From assembly GCA_963789075.1 (NCBI GenBank), contig CAWBJQ010000003.1, positions 972,097 through 1,036,096 of the forward strand: a DNA stretch of 64,000 nucleotides, in the 5' to 3' direction. A program made the position numbers and the translations under genes. Positions 1-8,436 of the stretch are shown here, piece by piece. A model generated the notes under the pieces. The model made no database searches and was not told the origin of the DNA. It was given only the letters and a program-made list of their open reading frames with translations. Position 1 is the first letter of the stretch, and the number at the start of each line of letters is the position of its first letter. The stretch is from DATATJ01 sp963789075 (GTDB taxonomy: Bacteria; Acidobacteriota; Vicinamibacteria; Vicinamibacterales; CAVVIG01).

Positions 1-115
1 GCTGCAGATCAGCGGCGGGGAAGTCGTCCTCGGGCAATGGCAGCGGATCCTGATGGCGGAGCTCGACGGTCCGCGCGCGCGATCGCTACGGATTCAGGTC
101 TTCGGTATCTCCTGA
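1..115 (+). CDS. YjbQ/UPF0047 family protein, C-terminal end only
   Basis: The frame beginning at base 2 gives the tail of a protein whose start lies outside the window. The residues LGQWQRILMAELDGPR followed by a short beta-strand ending in VFGIS match the conserved end of the YjbQ/UPF0047 family (secondary thiamine-phosphate synthase-like), where a GTWQ..L.E.DGPR motif closes the domain. Only 37 codons are visible, so the family call rests on this motif alone. The stop is at 113-115. Confidence 0.7.
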   Translation, partial: LQISGGEVVLGQWQRILMAELDGPRARSLRIQVFGIS

Positions 116-124
116 GCTCATCCT

Positions 125-209
125 CGATGAATCGGGTAGTTGGATAATCGGGTAATCTGGTAATCAATCTAGCAATCAATTACCCGATCACCAGATTACC
201 CAATTACCA
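125..209. repeat. Inverted and tandem repeats of a GGGTAATCTGG-type unit
   Basis: The gap between the YjbQ-like gene and mqnE is built from variants of one short unit. GGGTAATCTGG at 150-160 faces its exact reverse complement CCAGATTACCC at 191-201, and further near-copies lie on both sides. The array could fold into a long imperfect hairpin and may terminate the upstream gene, although no U tract follows. The second arm runs up to the mqnE start codon. Confidence 0.6.
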
Positions 210-210
210 G

Positions 211-1321
211 ATGCATGCCCGTCTCTCCAACGCTGGCCTCGCCGACATCGAAGAGAAGCTTGCGGCCGGCATCCGTCTGGATCTGGCGGACGGCGTCCGC
301 CTGTTCGACTCGCCGGATGTGCTCGCGGTCGGCTGGCTCGCCAACCGGGAGCGCGAGAAGCGGCACGGCGCCCGCACGTTCTACAACTACAACATCCGGC
401 TCGAAGCGACGAATGTCTGCGTCGCCAGCTGCCTGTTCTGCTCGTTCGCGCGGTTGAAGCCGGGCGACGCCGGCGCCTACACGATGTCGCTCGAGCAGGT
501 CTGGGACAAGCTGCGCCAGCGCGCCCACCAGCCGCTCACCGAGGTCCACGTCGTCAACGGGCTGCACCCGGATCTGCCGTTCGAGTACTACACGGAGATG
601 CTGCGCGGCCTGAAACGGATTCGCCCGACCATTCAGCTGAAGTGCTTCACCGCGGTGGAGATCGCCTTCTTCGCCGATCTCTACGGCAAGAGCGACGAGC
701 AGGTGCTGCGAGAGTTGATGGCCGCCGGCCTCGATTCGCTGCCGGGCGGCGGGGCGGAGATCTTTGCCGAACGCGTGCGCCGCAAAATTGCGCACGACAA
801 ATGCGGCACCGATCGCTACCTCGCGATCCACCGAACGGCGCATCGGCTCGGGATGCGCACCAACGTGACGATGCTCTACGGCCATATCGAGACGGCGGAA
901 GAGCGCGTCGATCACATGCTGCGCGCGCGGACACTGCAGGACGAGACGGGCGGCTTCCAGGCGTTCATTCCGCTCGCGTTTCATCCCGACAACAACCAGA
1001 TGCGCAAGCTGCCTGCGCCGAGCGCGGTCGACTCGCTGCGCGTGCACGCGGTGTCGCGGCTGATGTGCGACAACATCGATCATGTGAAGGCGTTCTGGAT
1101 CGCGACCGGCGTGGACGTGGCGCAGACGGCGTTGTGGTTTGGCGTCGACGATCTCGACGGCACCGTGCAGGAGGAGAAGATCTACCACATGGCGGGGGCG
1201 CGGACGCCGGAAGCGCTGACACCGCGGGCGATCGAGCGGCTGATCAGCGGCGGCGGGGCGCGAGCCGGTCGAGCGCGACACGCTGTATCGGGTGGTGGCG
1301 CACGCGGGGACGGCGGAATAA
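211..1321 (+). CDS. mqnE: Aminofutalosine synthase MqnE (radical SAM), frameshifted near its end
   Basis: MqnE joins 3-[(1-carboxyvinyl)oxy]benzoate to S-adenosylmethionine, an early step of the futalosine route to menaquinone. The radical SAM cluster motif is C70-X3-C74-X2-C77 (NVCVASCLFCSF). Conserved blocks EVHVVNGLHPDLPFEYY, LDSLPGGGAEIFAERVR and MLYGHIETAEERVDH are typical of MqnE rather than MqnC. The original frame runs to 1344 with an unnatural glycine/arginine tail. One surplus base near 1250 restores the expected ending AGREPVERDTLYRVV and a stop at 1319-1321. This is probably a sequencing indel. The enzyme is cytoplasmic, and nadA follows on the same strand. Confidence 0.88.
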
Positions 1322-1446
1322 CCGGCGCGCGCCCGGTGTTATAATCAGTCAAGGGCCAAGTGGGATCGGGCCAGACGATGCCGATACAGCTTGGCTTTTT
1401 CGTAGCGTCGGCTTGAGAAAAGTTTCACAAGCGCACAAATACGCCC

Positions 1447-2589
1447 ATGCTGCTGCCCGTTCTCACGGCGTACGAGAAAGACCACATCGCTGAGCGCCAG
1501 CCCCTGCCGGAGCGGTACCTCGGGCTCACCGACGAGGAAATGGACCAGCGGATCGCCGCCGCCCGCGCGCAGCTCGGCCGCCGGGTCGTCATCCTCGGCC
1601 ATCATTATCAGCGCGACGAAGTGTTCAAGTTCGCCGACTACACCGGCGATTCCTACAAGCTGGCGCGCCAGGTGTCCGCGCATCCGGACGCCGAGTTCAT
1701 CATCTTCTGCGGCGTGCACTTCATGGCGGAAAGCGCCGACGTGCTCAGCGCGGCACATCAAGCCGTGATTCTGCCCGACCTCGCTGCCGGCTGCTCCATG
1801 GCCGACATGGCCGATCCCGATCAGCTCGAGATGTGCTGGAGCGATCTGCAGCAGATGGGCTTCGCCAACGATGCGTCGCGCGTGATCCCGGTCACCTACA
1901 TCAACTCTGCCGCGTCGATCAAAGCCTTCTGCGGCGAACGGGGAGGTGTCGTCTGCACGTCGTCGAATGCGGCAGCGACGCTGAAGTGGGCGTGGGAACG
2001 GGGTGAGCGGATTCTCTTTCTGCCGGACCAGCATCTGGGGCGCAACACCGCCTACAAGATGGGCGTGCCGCTCGATCAGATGGTCGTGTGGGATCCGAAT
2101 GAGATCTGGGGCGGCCTCGAGCCCGACGCCGTCAGCCGTGCGCGCATCATCCTGTGGAAAGGCCACTGCTCGGTCCATACGCGCTTCACCGTTCGCCAGA
2201 TCGAGAACATCCGGCGTGAGCACCCCGGCGTTCGCGTCATCGTCCACCCCGAAGTTCCGTGGGACGTCGTTCAGGCCGCCGACGATTCCGGTTCGACCGA
2301 ATACATCATCAAGCAAGTGACGCAGAGCCCGGCCGGCTCCGTGTGGGCTGTCGGGACTGAGCTCCACCTCGTGAATCGCCTCGCCAGCCAGGTGCGGCCC
2401 GATCGCACCGTCGTGTCGCTCGACCAGTTCGGTTGCCTGTGCTCGACGATGTTCCGGGTGTCGCCGAATCACTTGCTGTGGACCCTCGAAGGGTTGATCG
2501 ACGGCGAGGTCCACAACCGCATCGTCGTCCCAGACGATCAGAAACACTGGACCAAGGTCGCCCTCGACCGCATGCTCGCCATCCAGTAG
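1447..2589 (+). CDS. nadA: Quinolinate synthase NadA
   Basis: NadA condenses iminoaspartate with dihydroxyacetone phosphate to quinolinate in de novo NAD synthesis, using a [4Fe-4S] cluster. The 380-residue length fits the longer bacterial form. Three cysteine sites stand where the cluster ligands are expected: AAGCSMADM near residue 116, VCTSSNA near 170 and GCLCSTMFR near 330. Substrate-binding signatures ILGHHYQRDEV and FCGVHFMAESADVL are also present. The gene is intact and in the same orientation as mqnE, about 125 bases downstream, so both quinone and NAD synthesis are represented here. Confidence 0.96.
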   Translation: MLLPVLTAYEKDHIAERQPLPERYLGLTDEEMDQRIAAARAQLGRRVVILGHHYQRDEVFKFADYTGDSYKLARQVSAHPDAEFIIFCGVHFMAESADVLSAAHQAVILPDLAAGCSMADMADPDQLEMCWSDLQQMGFANDASRVIPVTYINSAASIKAFCGERGGVVCTSSNAAATLKWAWERGERILFLPDQHLGRNTAYKMGVPLDQMVVWDPNEIWGGLEPDAVSRARIILWKGHCSVHTRFTVRQIENIRREHPGVRVIVHPEVPWDVVQAADDSGSTEYIIKQVTQSPAGSVWAVGTELHLVNRLASQVRPDRTVVSLDQFGCLCSTMFRVSPNHLLWTLEGLIDGEVHNRIVVPDDQKHWTKVALDRMLAIQ

Positions 2590-2688
2590 AGGCCGAGCTG
2601 GCGCCGCTGCGGCGCGGTTGCCCTGACCTCTCCCCGCGAAGTACGATCCTCAGGTTCTGCCCACTGCAGGACTCGACCCCTCGACAAC

Positions 2689-2707
2689 GCTCAGGGTCGT
2701 CCTGAGC
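2689..2707. repeat. Short REP-like palindrome between nadA and sod
   Basis: GCTCAGG (2689-2695) and CCTGAGC (2701-2707) form a 7-bp stem around the loop GTCGT. Flanking TCGA-rich sequence adds weaker pairing. Such CTCAGG-GTCGT-CCTGAG palindromes resemble dispersed REP-type elements of high-GC genomes. It could also serve as a terminator for nadA, but there is no T-run. Confidence 0.5.
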
Positions 2708-2737
2708 GGATCGAAGGACGACAAGGAGGAACGTCTG

Positions 2738-3343
2738 ATGGCTTACACTCTCCCGCCCCTGCCCTACGCCTCGGATGCGCTCGAACCGCACATCGACAAA
2801 CAGACGATGGAGATTCATCACGGGAAGCATCACGCGGCGTACGTGAACAACCTGAACGCCGCGCTTGAAAAGCATCCTGAGCTGCAGTCGAAGAGCGTCG
2901 AGGATTTGATCAAGGGCATCAACACCGTGCCCGAGGACATCCGCACCGCCGTGCGCAACAACGGCGGCGGACACGCGAACCACTCGATGTTCTGGCAGAT
3001 CATGGCGCCCAACGCCGGTGGTCAGCCGACGGGCGCGATCGCGGACGCGTTGAAGTCGTCGTTCGGCAGCTTCGAGACGTTCAAGGAGCAGCTCGCGAAG
3101 GCCGGGGTCGGCCGCTTCGGGAGCGGCTGGGCGTGGGTGATCGACCAGGGCGGCAAGCTCGCGATCGAGAGCACGCCGAATCAGGACAACCCGCTGATGG
3201 ACGGCAAGAAGCCGGTGTTCGGCATCGACGTCTGGGAGCACGCGTACTACCTGAAATATCAGAACCGCCGCCCCGACTACATTGCGGCGTGGTGGAACGT
3301 CGTGAACTGGGCGGAAGTGAACAAGCGGCTCACCGGCAAATAA
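2738..3343 (+). CDS. sodA: Superoxide dismutase, Fe/Mn family
   Basis: It converts superoxide to oxygen and hydrogen peroxide in the cytoplasm. The 201 residues contain the usual N-terminal helical hairpin (MEIHHGKHHAAYVNNLN) and the metal ligands: a histidine in EIHHGKHH, one in NHSMFW, and Asp/His in DVWEHAYYLKYQNRRPDY. GVGRFGSGWAWV is more usual in manganese enzymes, but metal use cannot be settled by eye. The start is well supported by AAGGAGGA about seven bases upstream of the ATG. No frameshift is seen. Confidence 0.96.
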   Translation: MAYTLPPLPYASDALEPHIDKQTMEIHHGKHHAAYVNNLNAALEKHPELQSKSVEDLIKGINTVPEDIRTAVRNNGGGHANHSMFWQIMAPNAGGQPTGAIADALKSSFGSFETFKEQLAKAGVGRFGSGWAWVIDQGGKLAIESTPNQDNPLMDGKKPVFGIDVWEHAYYLKYQNRRPDYIAAWWNVVNWAEVNKRLTGK

Positions 3344-3350
3344 CCAGGCG

Positions 3351-4173
3351 GTGTCCCTGCTCCACCGTCCTCTTCCTGTTCCTGGCGCATCTCGGCGTCG
3401 GCATCGTCTTGACGCTCGTGTTCGTGTCGCGCGACGCGGGCGTCAAGTTCTTCCGGTTCAACGCGGGCCTTGCGGCGATTCTGCTGGTTGCGGCCCTGGC
3501 GTTCCGGTATGGCCTGCTCGGTCCGGCGGACACGGACGCGAGTCGTGTTGGCGCGTACGGTCTGCTGGCGCTCGACTGTGCGGCCGCTGCGGTGGTGATT
3601 TACTGGGCGACGGTCGGGCGCATGCTCGCGTCGGTGCGTCCTGCGATCGTTGCGGTCGGCGTGGTGGGCGGGCTCGCGGCGATTGTGTGCGAAGCGCTGG
3701 CGGTAACAGCCGGCCGCTCGGGGGCGAGCCAGGCGCTGACGATTGCGAGCTTTCTCAGCTCGGCGGCGCTGCTGGGCGGCACGTGCACGGCGATGATCCT
3801 CGGCCACTGGTACCTCGTGATTCCGTCGATGCAGGTCTCGCATCTGCAGTCGATCGTGAAATGGCACATGGTGTCGATGGTCCTGCGGGTCGTCGTCGTC
3901 GTCGCAGCGATCGTGGTGGCGCTCGCGACGTGGCAGCCTGGCCTGGGGCCGAGCTTCCATCGCTACATCATGTCGATCGACGGGATCTTTTTCTGGCAGC
4001 GCGTGCTGTTCGGCCTGGTCGGACCGGCGATTCTCTCGTATCTCACCTGGGAGACGGCGAAGATTCGATCGACGCAGTCGGCGACCGGGATTCTCTATGT
4101 GGATCTGTTCACGGTGGTCGTCGGCGAGATTCTCGCCAAGTACATCCTCCTCGCGACCCGTGTGCCCGTGTAG
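3351..4173 (+). CDS. Multi-pass membrane protein of unknown function
   Basis: About 270 residues with seven or eight hydrophobic segments and no recognised catalytic motif. A conserved-looking loop reads GHWYLVIPSMQVSHLQ. No ATG fits the main frame. A GTG at 3351 in a different frame followed by SLL, joined by a one-base deletion near 3361 to TVLFLFLAHLGVG, would give a natural membrane-protein start, so a single indel is likely. The gene starts just after the sod stop and ends shortly before the SRP RNA. I do not recognise the family. Confidence 0.6.
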
Positions 4174-4205
4174 TACACTCGAGGATCTGTTGGTCTGAAT
4201 GGTTT

Positions 4206-4338
4206 GTGGATTGCACCGCGGTCCGGAACCTGTGCAATTTCAGCCTACGAACCGCGTCAGGGCCGGAAGGCAGCAGCGCTAAGTAGATCCTGACATGTGC
4301 CGCAGTCATTCCGGATCGCGGTCCAGTCCGCAATCCGA
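4206..4338 (+). ncRNA. ffs: Signal recognition particle RNA (4.5S-like)
   Basis: The RNA binds Ffh and guides membrane-protein targeting. The diagnostic core GGCCGGAAGGCAGCAGCG starts at 4261. It is closed by GTCAGG (4256-4261) pairing with CCTGAC (4289-4294), as in the conserved helix 8. A long outer helix can be drawn: 4208-4228 pairs with 4309-4336, including GGATTGC with GCAATCC. The folded RNA is therefore about 130 nt, slightly longer than the E. coli 4.5S RNA. Its position directly before dnaX is common in bacteria. The exact ends are estimates from the helix. Confidence 0.9.
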
Positions 4339-4371
4339 TTTCACTCTGAATCTGCGAATCTGAAATCCAAA

Positions 4372-6162
4372 GTGTCTTACCAGGTCATCGCGCGCAAATG
4401 GCGGCCGCAGCGGTTCGACGATGTCGTCGGACAGCACGCGGTCACGCGTACGCTGCGCAATGCGCTGGCGAGCGGGCGGCTCGCGCAGTCCTTCGTGTTC
4501 GCCGGGCCGCGCGGCGTGGGCAAGACGACGACCGCGCGCATTCTCGCGCGTGCGCTGAACTGCGAGCGCGGGCCGACGGCCGATCCGTGCGGCACGTGCG
4601 AGGCCTGCGTGGAGATCACGGAAGGCCGCGACATGGACGTCCTCGAGATCGACGCGGCCACGCACACCGGGATCGACAACGTCCGGGAGGTGATTATCGC
4701 GGGCCTGGCGATCCGTCCGGTTCGCAATCGCTACAAAGTGTTCATCATCGACGAAGTGCACCAGCTGTCGAGCGCGTCGTTCAACTCGCTGCTCAAGTCG
4801 ATCGAAGAGCCGCCGCCGCACGTCGTCTTCATGATGGCCACGACGGAGCTCGACAAGATCCCTGAAACGGTGCTGTCGCGATCGCAGGTGTACGAGTTCC
4901 GCACGATCAGCACGAAGGCGATCGCCGACCAGCTCCGCACGATCGTGGACGCGGAACAGATCACCGTCGGCGACGAGTCGTTGCAGCTCATCGCCCGCGA
5001 TGCCGAGGGCAGCATGCGCGACGCCCAGAGCAAGTTGGATCAGGTGATCGCGTTCACGGGCAGCACGATCACCGGCGAAGATGTGTCGGCGGTGCTTGGG
5101 CTCGTCGGCCGCGATCTGCTGCTCGACACGATTCAGGCAGTCGCCGACGAAGACGCGCTGCAGGCGTTCGCGCTCGCCGCCCGCGCGGTTGAGATGGGCT
5201 ACGACCTGCGGGCCGTCTGCCGCGAGCTCTCACGGGTCGTCCGCGATCTCCTCGTGCTCTCGGTCGATCCGTCGCGGCTCACGGATCCGGAGATTGCGGG
5301 CGAAGGGGAGCGCGATCGGCTGACGTCGCTCGCGAAACGGTTCTCGCGCGAAGATCTGCTCCGCGCATTCGATCTGCTCACCCGGGCCGAAGGCGACATC
5401 CGCAACGCCGCCCAGCCGCGCTATCACCTCGAGATGGCGCTGCTGCGATGGATGCATCTGCGGAAGCTCGTGCCGCTCGAGGATTTGCTGCAGAGCGGCG
5501 GTCCCTCCGGCTCGAAGGCGACGCAGCCTCGACCGAGCGTCGCGCCGGCGCGTGCCGAGCCGCTTGCTCGCCCCGGGCGTGTCGACGGCCAGGCATCGTC
5601 GCCGGTGAGCCCGCGATCGGCGTCCGCAGGTCCGGTGGCGTCCGGCTCGAACCGGGCAGCCGTATCCGCTGGTGCCGCCGTCCGTCGCGCTCCCGATGCC
5701 GTGGCGACCGGCTCGACGCCGACGCCCGCGTCGGCGGTGCCCGGCGTGTCTGCGCCGTCGCGCGGGACGCCGGTGTCTGGCGATTTCAAGGACGCCCTTC
5801 TGGCGGAGATCCGCAAAACGAAGGTCGCCTTCTACAACACCGTGGTTGCGCAGGCGCAGAAGATCGAGGCGGCTGGCGATCGCCTGACGTTCACGTTCGC
5901 GCCGCATCAGCGCACGTTGCAGGGCATGCTCGAGGAAAAGCGCGCGTGGCTCGAGACGCTCGCCCTCGACGTGAGCGGCCGTAAAATCGTGCTCGCGGCG
6001 GTGCAGGGCGAGGTGGCCCCCGCCCCGGCCGCCGAAGCGGCGGCGACCGCTGCAGCGGCGGAAAAGAAATCAGCGCTGCGCGAGCAGGCGCTCGCCGACG
6101 CCGGCGTCCAGGCGATGCTCGAAGTGTTTCCCGCGGAGATCCGCGACGTCGAGGAGATGTGA
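4372..6162 (+). CDS. dnaX: DNA polymerase III subunit gamma/tau
   Basis: The AAA+ clamp-loader subunit. The start is taken as GTG at 4372, giving VSYQVIARKWRPQRFDDVVGQ, the universal DnaX N-terminus; reading further upstream would run into the SRP RNA. The Walker A motif GPRGVGKTTTAR is near residue 45, and the four-cysteine zinc module (LNCERG...DPCGTCEAC) follows near 63-80. DEVHQLSSASFN is Walker B, and the arginine-finger region SRSQVYEFRT is present. A proline/serine-rich linker (about residues 390-470) leads to a C-terminal tau-like domain. The stop overlaps the upstream GTG option for ebfC. Confidence 0.96.
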   Translation: MSYQVIARKWRPQRFDDVVGQHAVTRTLRNALASGRLAQSFVFAGPRGVGKTTTARILARALNCERGPTADPCGTCEACVEITEGRDMDVLEIDAATHTGIDNVREVIIAGLAIRPVRNRYKVFIIDEVHQLSSASFNSLLKSIEEPPPHVVFMMATTELDKIPETVLSRSQVYEFRTISTKAIADQLRTIVDAEQITVGDESLQLIARDAEGSMRDAQSKLDQVIAFTGSTITGEDVSAVLGLVGRDLLLDTIQAVADEDALQAFALAARAVEMGYDLRAVCRELSRVVRDLLVLSVDPSRLTDPEIAGEGERDRLTSLAKRFSREDLLRAFDLLTRAEGDIRNAAQPRYHLEMALLRWMHLRKLVPLEDLLQSGGPSGSKATQPRPSVAPARAEPLARPGRVDGQASSPVSPRSASAGPVASGSNRAAVSAGAAVRRAPDAVATGSTPTPASAVPGVSAPSRGTPVSGDFKDALLAEIRKTKVAFYNTVVAQAQKIEAAGDRLTFTFAPHQRTLQGMLEEKRAWLETLALDVSGRKIVLAAVQGEVAPAPAAEAAATAAAAEKKSALREQALADAGVQAMLEVFPAEIRDVEEM

Positions 6163-6176
6163 AGGTTGTAGAGCCG

Positions 6177-6467
6177 ATGAACATTCAACAGATGATGAAG
6201 CAGGCCCAGCAGATGCAGGAACAGCTGCAGAAGCAGATGGCCGAGCTAAAGGTGGAAGGCAACGCTGGCGGCGGCATGGTCACCGTGATCGTGAACGGCG
6301 CCAAGCAGGTCCAGTCGCTCACGATCGATCCCGAAGTGGTCTCGAAGGAAGATGTCGAGATGCTGCAGGATCTGATCGTCGCCGCGATCAATGACGCGCA
6401 GCGCAAGGCCGACGAGGCCATGGCTCAGAAGATGGGCGGTATGCTGCCGCCGGGGATGAAGTTATAA
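6177..6467 (+). CDS. ebfC: YbaB/EbfC nucleoid-associated protein
   Basis: A small DNA-binding dimer (96 residues) found between dnaX and recR in many bacteria. The N-terminal amphipathic helix MNIQQMMKQAQQMQEQLQKQ and the DGAKQVQSL/DPEVV core region fit the family. ATG 6177 is preferred; an in-frame GTG at 6159 would overlap the dnaX stop and add six residues. The gene ends at TAA 6465-6467, directly at the start of the recR reading frame. Confidence 0.94.
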   Translation: MNIQQMMKQAQQMQEQLQKQMAELKVEGNAGGGMVTVIVNGAKQVQSLTIDPEVVSKEDVEMLQDLIVAAINDAQRKADEAMAQKMGGMLPPGMKL

Positions 6468-7061
6468 GCGCCCTTCCCGAACCGCTCGTCCGGCTGATCG
6501 AAGAGCTGCAGGGGCTGCCGGGCATCGGACCCAAGAGCGCGCAGCGGCTGGCGTTCCACATCCTCAAGACGCCGCGCGAGCAGACCGATCGGCTGGCCGA
6601 CGCCGTGCGCGACGTCAAGGCGCGCGTCACGTACTGCTCGATCTGCAACAACATCACCGACGCCGATCCGTGTCCGCTGTGCACCAGCGACACCCGCGAT
6701 CACCATCTGATCTGCGTCGTCGAAGAGCCGCAGAACGTGGCGGCGATCGATCGCGGACGCGACTTCAACGGGGTGTTTCACGTCCTGATGGGCGCGCTCT
6801 CGCCGCTGCAGGGCATCGGTCCGGATGATCTGAAGATCAAGAGCCTGCTGGCGCGCGTCACCAGACGGCCCGACCGAAGTGATTCTCGCGACGAACCCGA
6901 ACGTCGAAGGCGAAGCGACCGCCATTTACCTCGCGCGTCTGCTCAAACCGCTCGGCGTGAAGGTGACGCGGATCGCGATGGGCGTCCCTGTCGGCAGCGA
7001 CCTCGAATACGCCGACGATGTGACGATGCACAAGGCGCTCGAGGGCCGGCGCGAGGTCTGA
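6464..7061 (+). CDS. recR: Recombination mediator RecR, one frameshift
   Basis: RecR acts with RecO/RecF to load RecA at gaps. The N-terminal helix-hairpin-helix (LQGLPGIGPKSAQRLAFH), the zinc finger (YCSICNNITDADPCPLC) and the Toprim domain are all recognisable. A surplus base at 6863 throws the frame; skipping it restores DGPTEVILATNPNVEGEATA and the natural end EGRREV. No ATG, GTG or TTG precedes the first conserved residues. The frame begins at ATA 6464, overlapping the ebfC stop as ATAA, where ATGA would be expected, so either ATA is used or a base call is wrong. Confidence 0.88.
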
Positions 7062-7072
7062 AGCGCGACGTG

Positions 7073-7679
7073 ATGCTGCCCCACTCCTACCAGCTGCCGG
7101 CCGCGATCTTCTTCGTCCTTGGCGGCGCGCTGTCGTGTTTTGCCGGCTACCGGCTGTTCCGGGTCGTGCTCGGGCTGTACGGATTCATCCTCGGCGCGAT
7201 GTTTGCCAGCTCGATGATGGGCACAACGAATACCGTCGGGATGCTCGCGGCGGCGATCATCGGCGGACTGGCCGGGGCGGCCATTCTCGTCTTCGCGTAC
7301 TTCATCGGCATCGCGCTCGTCGGCGCTGGTCTCGGCGCATTGGTCGCGCACGTCGCATGGCCGCAGGCGGGCACCGGCGATCCGCCCGCGATGCTGGTGA
7401 TTGTGCTGGCCATCGCTGGCGCCATCGCCGCCATGTTTCTCCAGCGCTACGTGATCATCGTCGTCGACGGCGTTCGCCGGCGCGTGGACGATCATCGTGG
7501 GCGCACTGGCGATCGCCGGCGATCGCGGCGCTGCGCACGCCGCGTCGAGCGGCGACGTCTGGGTGCTCTATCCGTTGAGGCCGGCGCCTGGGCAGGGGTG
7601 GGTGCCGATTGCGTGGATCGCGCTCGGGCTGATCGGCACGGCCGTGCAGCTCGGCATCACGGGTACGAAGCGCGCGTAA
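7073..7679 (+). CDS. DUF4203 (TMEM198-like) membrane protein, one frameshift
   Basis: About 200 residues with six or seven transmembrane helices rich in Ala/Gly (for example LRRVVLGLYGFILGAMFASS-like helix pairs). The layout and the AGYRLFRVVLGLYGFILGA opening fit the DUF4203 family, whose function is not established. A surplus base near 7465 splits the gene; the second part reads TAFAGAWTIIVGALAIAGD and ends KRA. It starts 11 bases after recR and may be co-transcribed with it. Confidence 0.72.
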
Positions 7680-7773
7680 TCAGGGATCAGGGATCATTGT
7701 AGGCCGGGTCTTTTCAGCCCCGGGATTTTTGCGGCGGGTCTGCGAGGATCCGCCTTACCGCATGGAGGTCAGA

Positions 7774-8214
7774 ATGGCGACGTTTGAGCGGCACGTTGAC
7801 GTGGAGTGGAAGGGTACCGTGATGGAAGGGAAGGGCGAGGCGAAGGCGGGCACCGGCGCGTTCACGCTTCCGGTGACTTTTGCGTCGCGCATCGGCGAGC
7901 CTGCCGGAAAGACGAGCCCTGAGGAATTGATGGCGGCCGCGCACGCCGCATGTTACGCGATGGCGCTCAATGGCACGTTGGGCCGCAAGAACGTCACAGC
8001 GGATCGCACGGTCATCACCGCGACGGTGACGGCCGACAAAGGGGAAGCGGGCATCAAGATCGTCTCCTCGAAGCTCACAGTGACCGCGTACGGGCTGAAG
8101 GGCGCCGACGCCGCGCAGTTCACGGAGATCGCGAAGGAAGCGGAAGGCCGCTGCCCCGTGTCCAATGTCTATCGCGCCACGATGCAGATCACGGTGGACG
8201 CCAAGGTCAGCTAA
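7774..8214 (+). CDS. osmC: OsmC/Ohr family peroxidase
   Basis: Thiol peroxidase that reduces organic hydroperoxides in the cytoplasm. The two redox cysteines are in place: C60 in AHAACYAMAL and C127 in EGRCPVSNVY. The opening strand pair and KTSPEELMAAAHAACYAMAL are typical of the OsmC branch. The chosen ATG has GGAGG five bases upstream. With sod upstream, this stretch of chromosome has two oxidative-defence genes. A strong hairpin follows the stop. Confidence 0.92.
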   Translation: MATFERHVDVEWKGTVMEGKGEAKAGTGAFTLPVTFASRIGEPAGKTSPEELMAAAHAACYAMALNGTLGRKNVTADRTVITATVTADKGEAGIKIVSSKLTVTAYGLKGADAAQFTEIAKEAEGRCPVSNVYRATMQITVDAKVS

Positions 8215-8233
8215 CGCAATCGGGGACGCGCTT

Positions 8234-8271
8234 CACCACAAAGGACGCTCACCTTGGTGTCCTTTGTGGTG
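8234..8271. terminator. 13-bp perfect hairpin after osmC
   Basis: CACCACAAAGGAC (8234-8246) pairs perfectly with GTCCTTTGTGGTG (8259-8271) around a 12-base loop. There is no T-run, so it may be either a factor-assisted terminator or a dispersed palindromic element. Beyond it, 8272-8436 holds no gene and presumably the promoter of the sensor kinase. Confidence 0.6.
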
Positions 8272-8436
8272 ATGCAGAGCCGCTACAAGGATCAGAAAAA
8301 ACCGCTTTCGCCACGCGGTTCGCCGGCTCTGCCGATCGGCCTACGAAGTCGTAATATTCGCGTTAACGCCGAAAGAACCCGCTCAACCCTTCGCCCGCTC
8401 TCGGGGAACCGCGTATCATGATCGAAGAGCTCGGTC

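Noticed and set aside
5990..6075. Programmed frameshift in dnaX producing a gamma form
   Set aside because: The only A-rich stretch (GGAAAAGAAA near 6061) is not a canonical slippery heptamer, is close to the stop, and has no clear downstream stem-loop.
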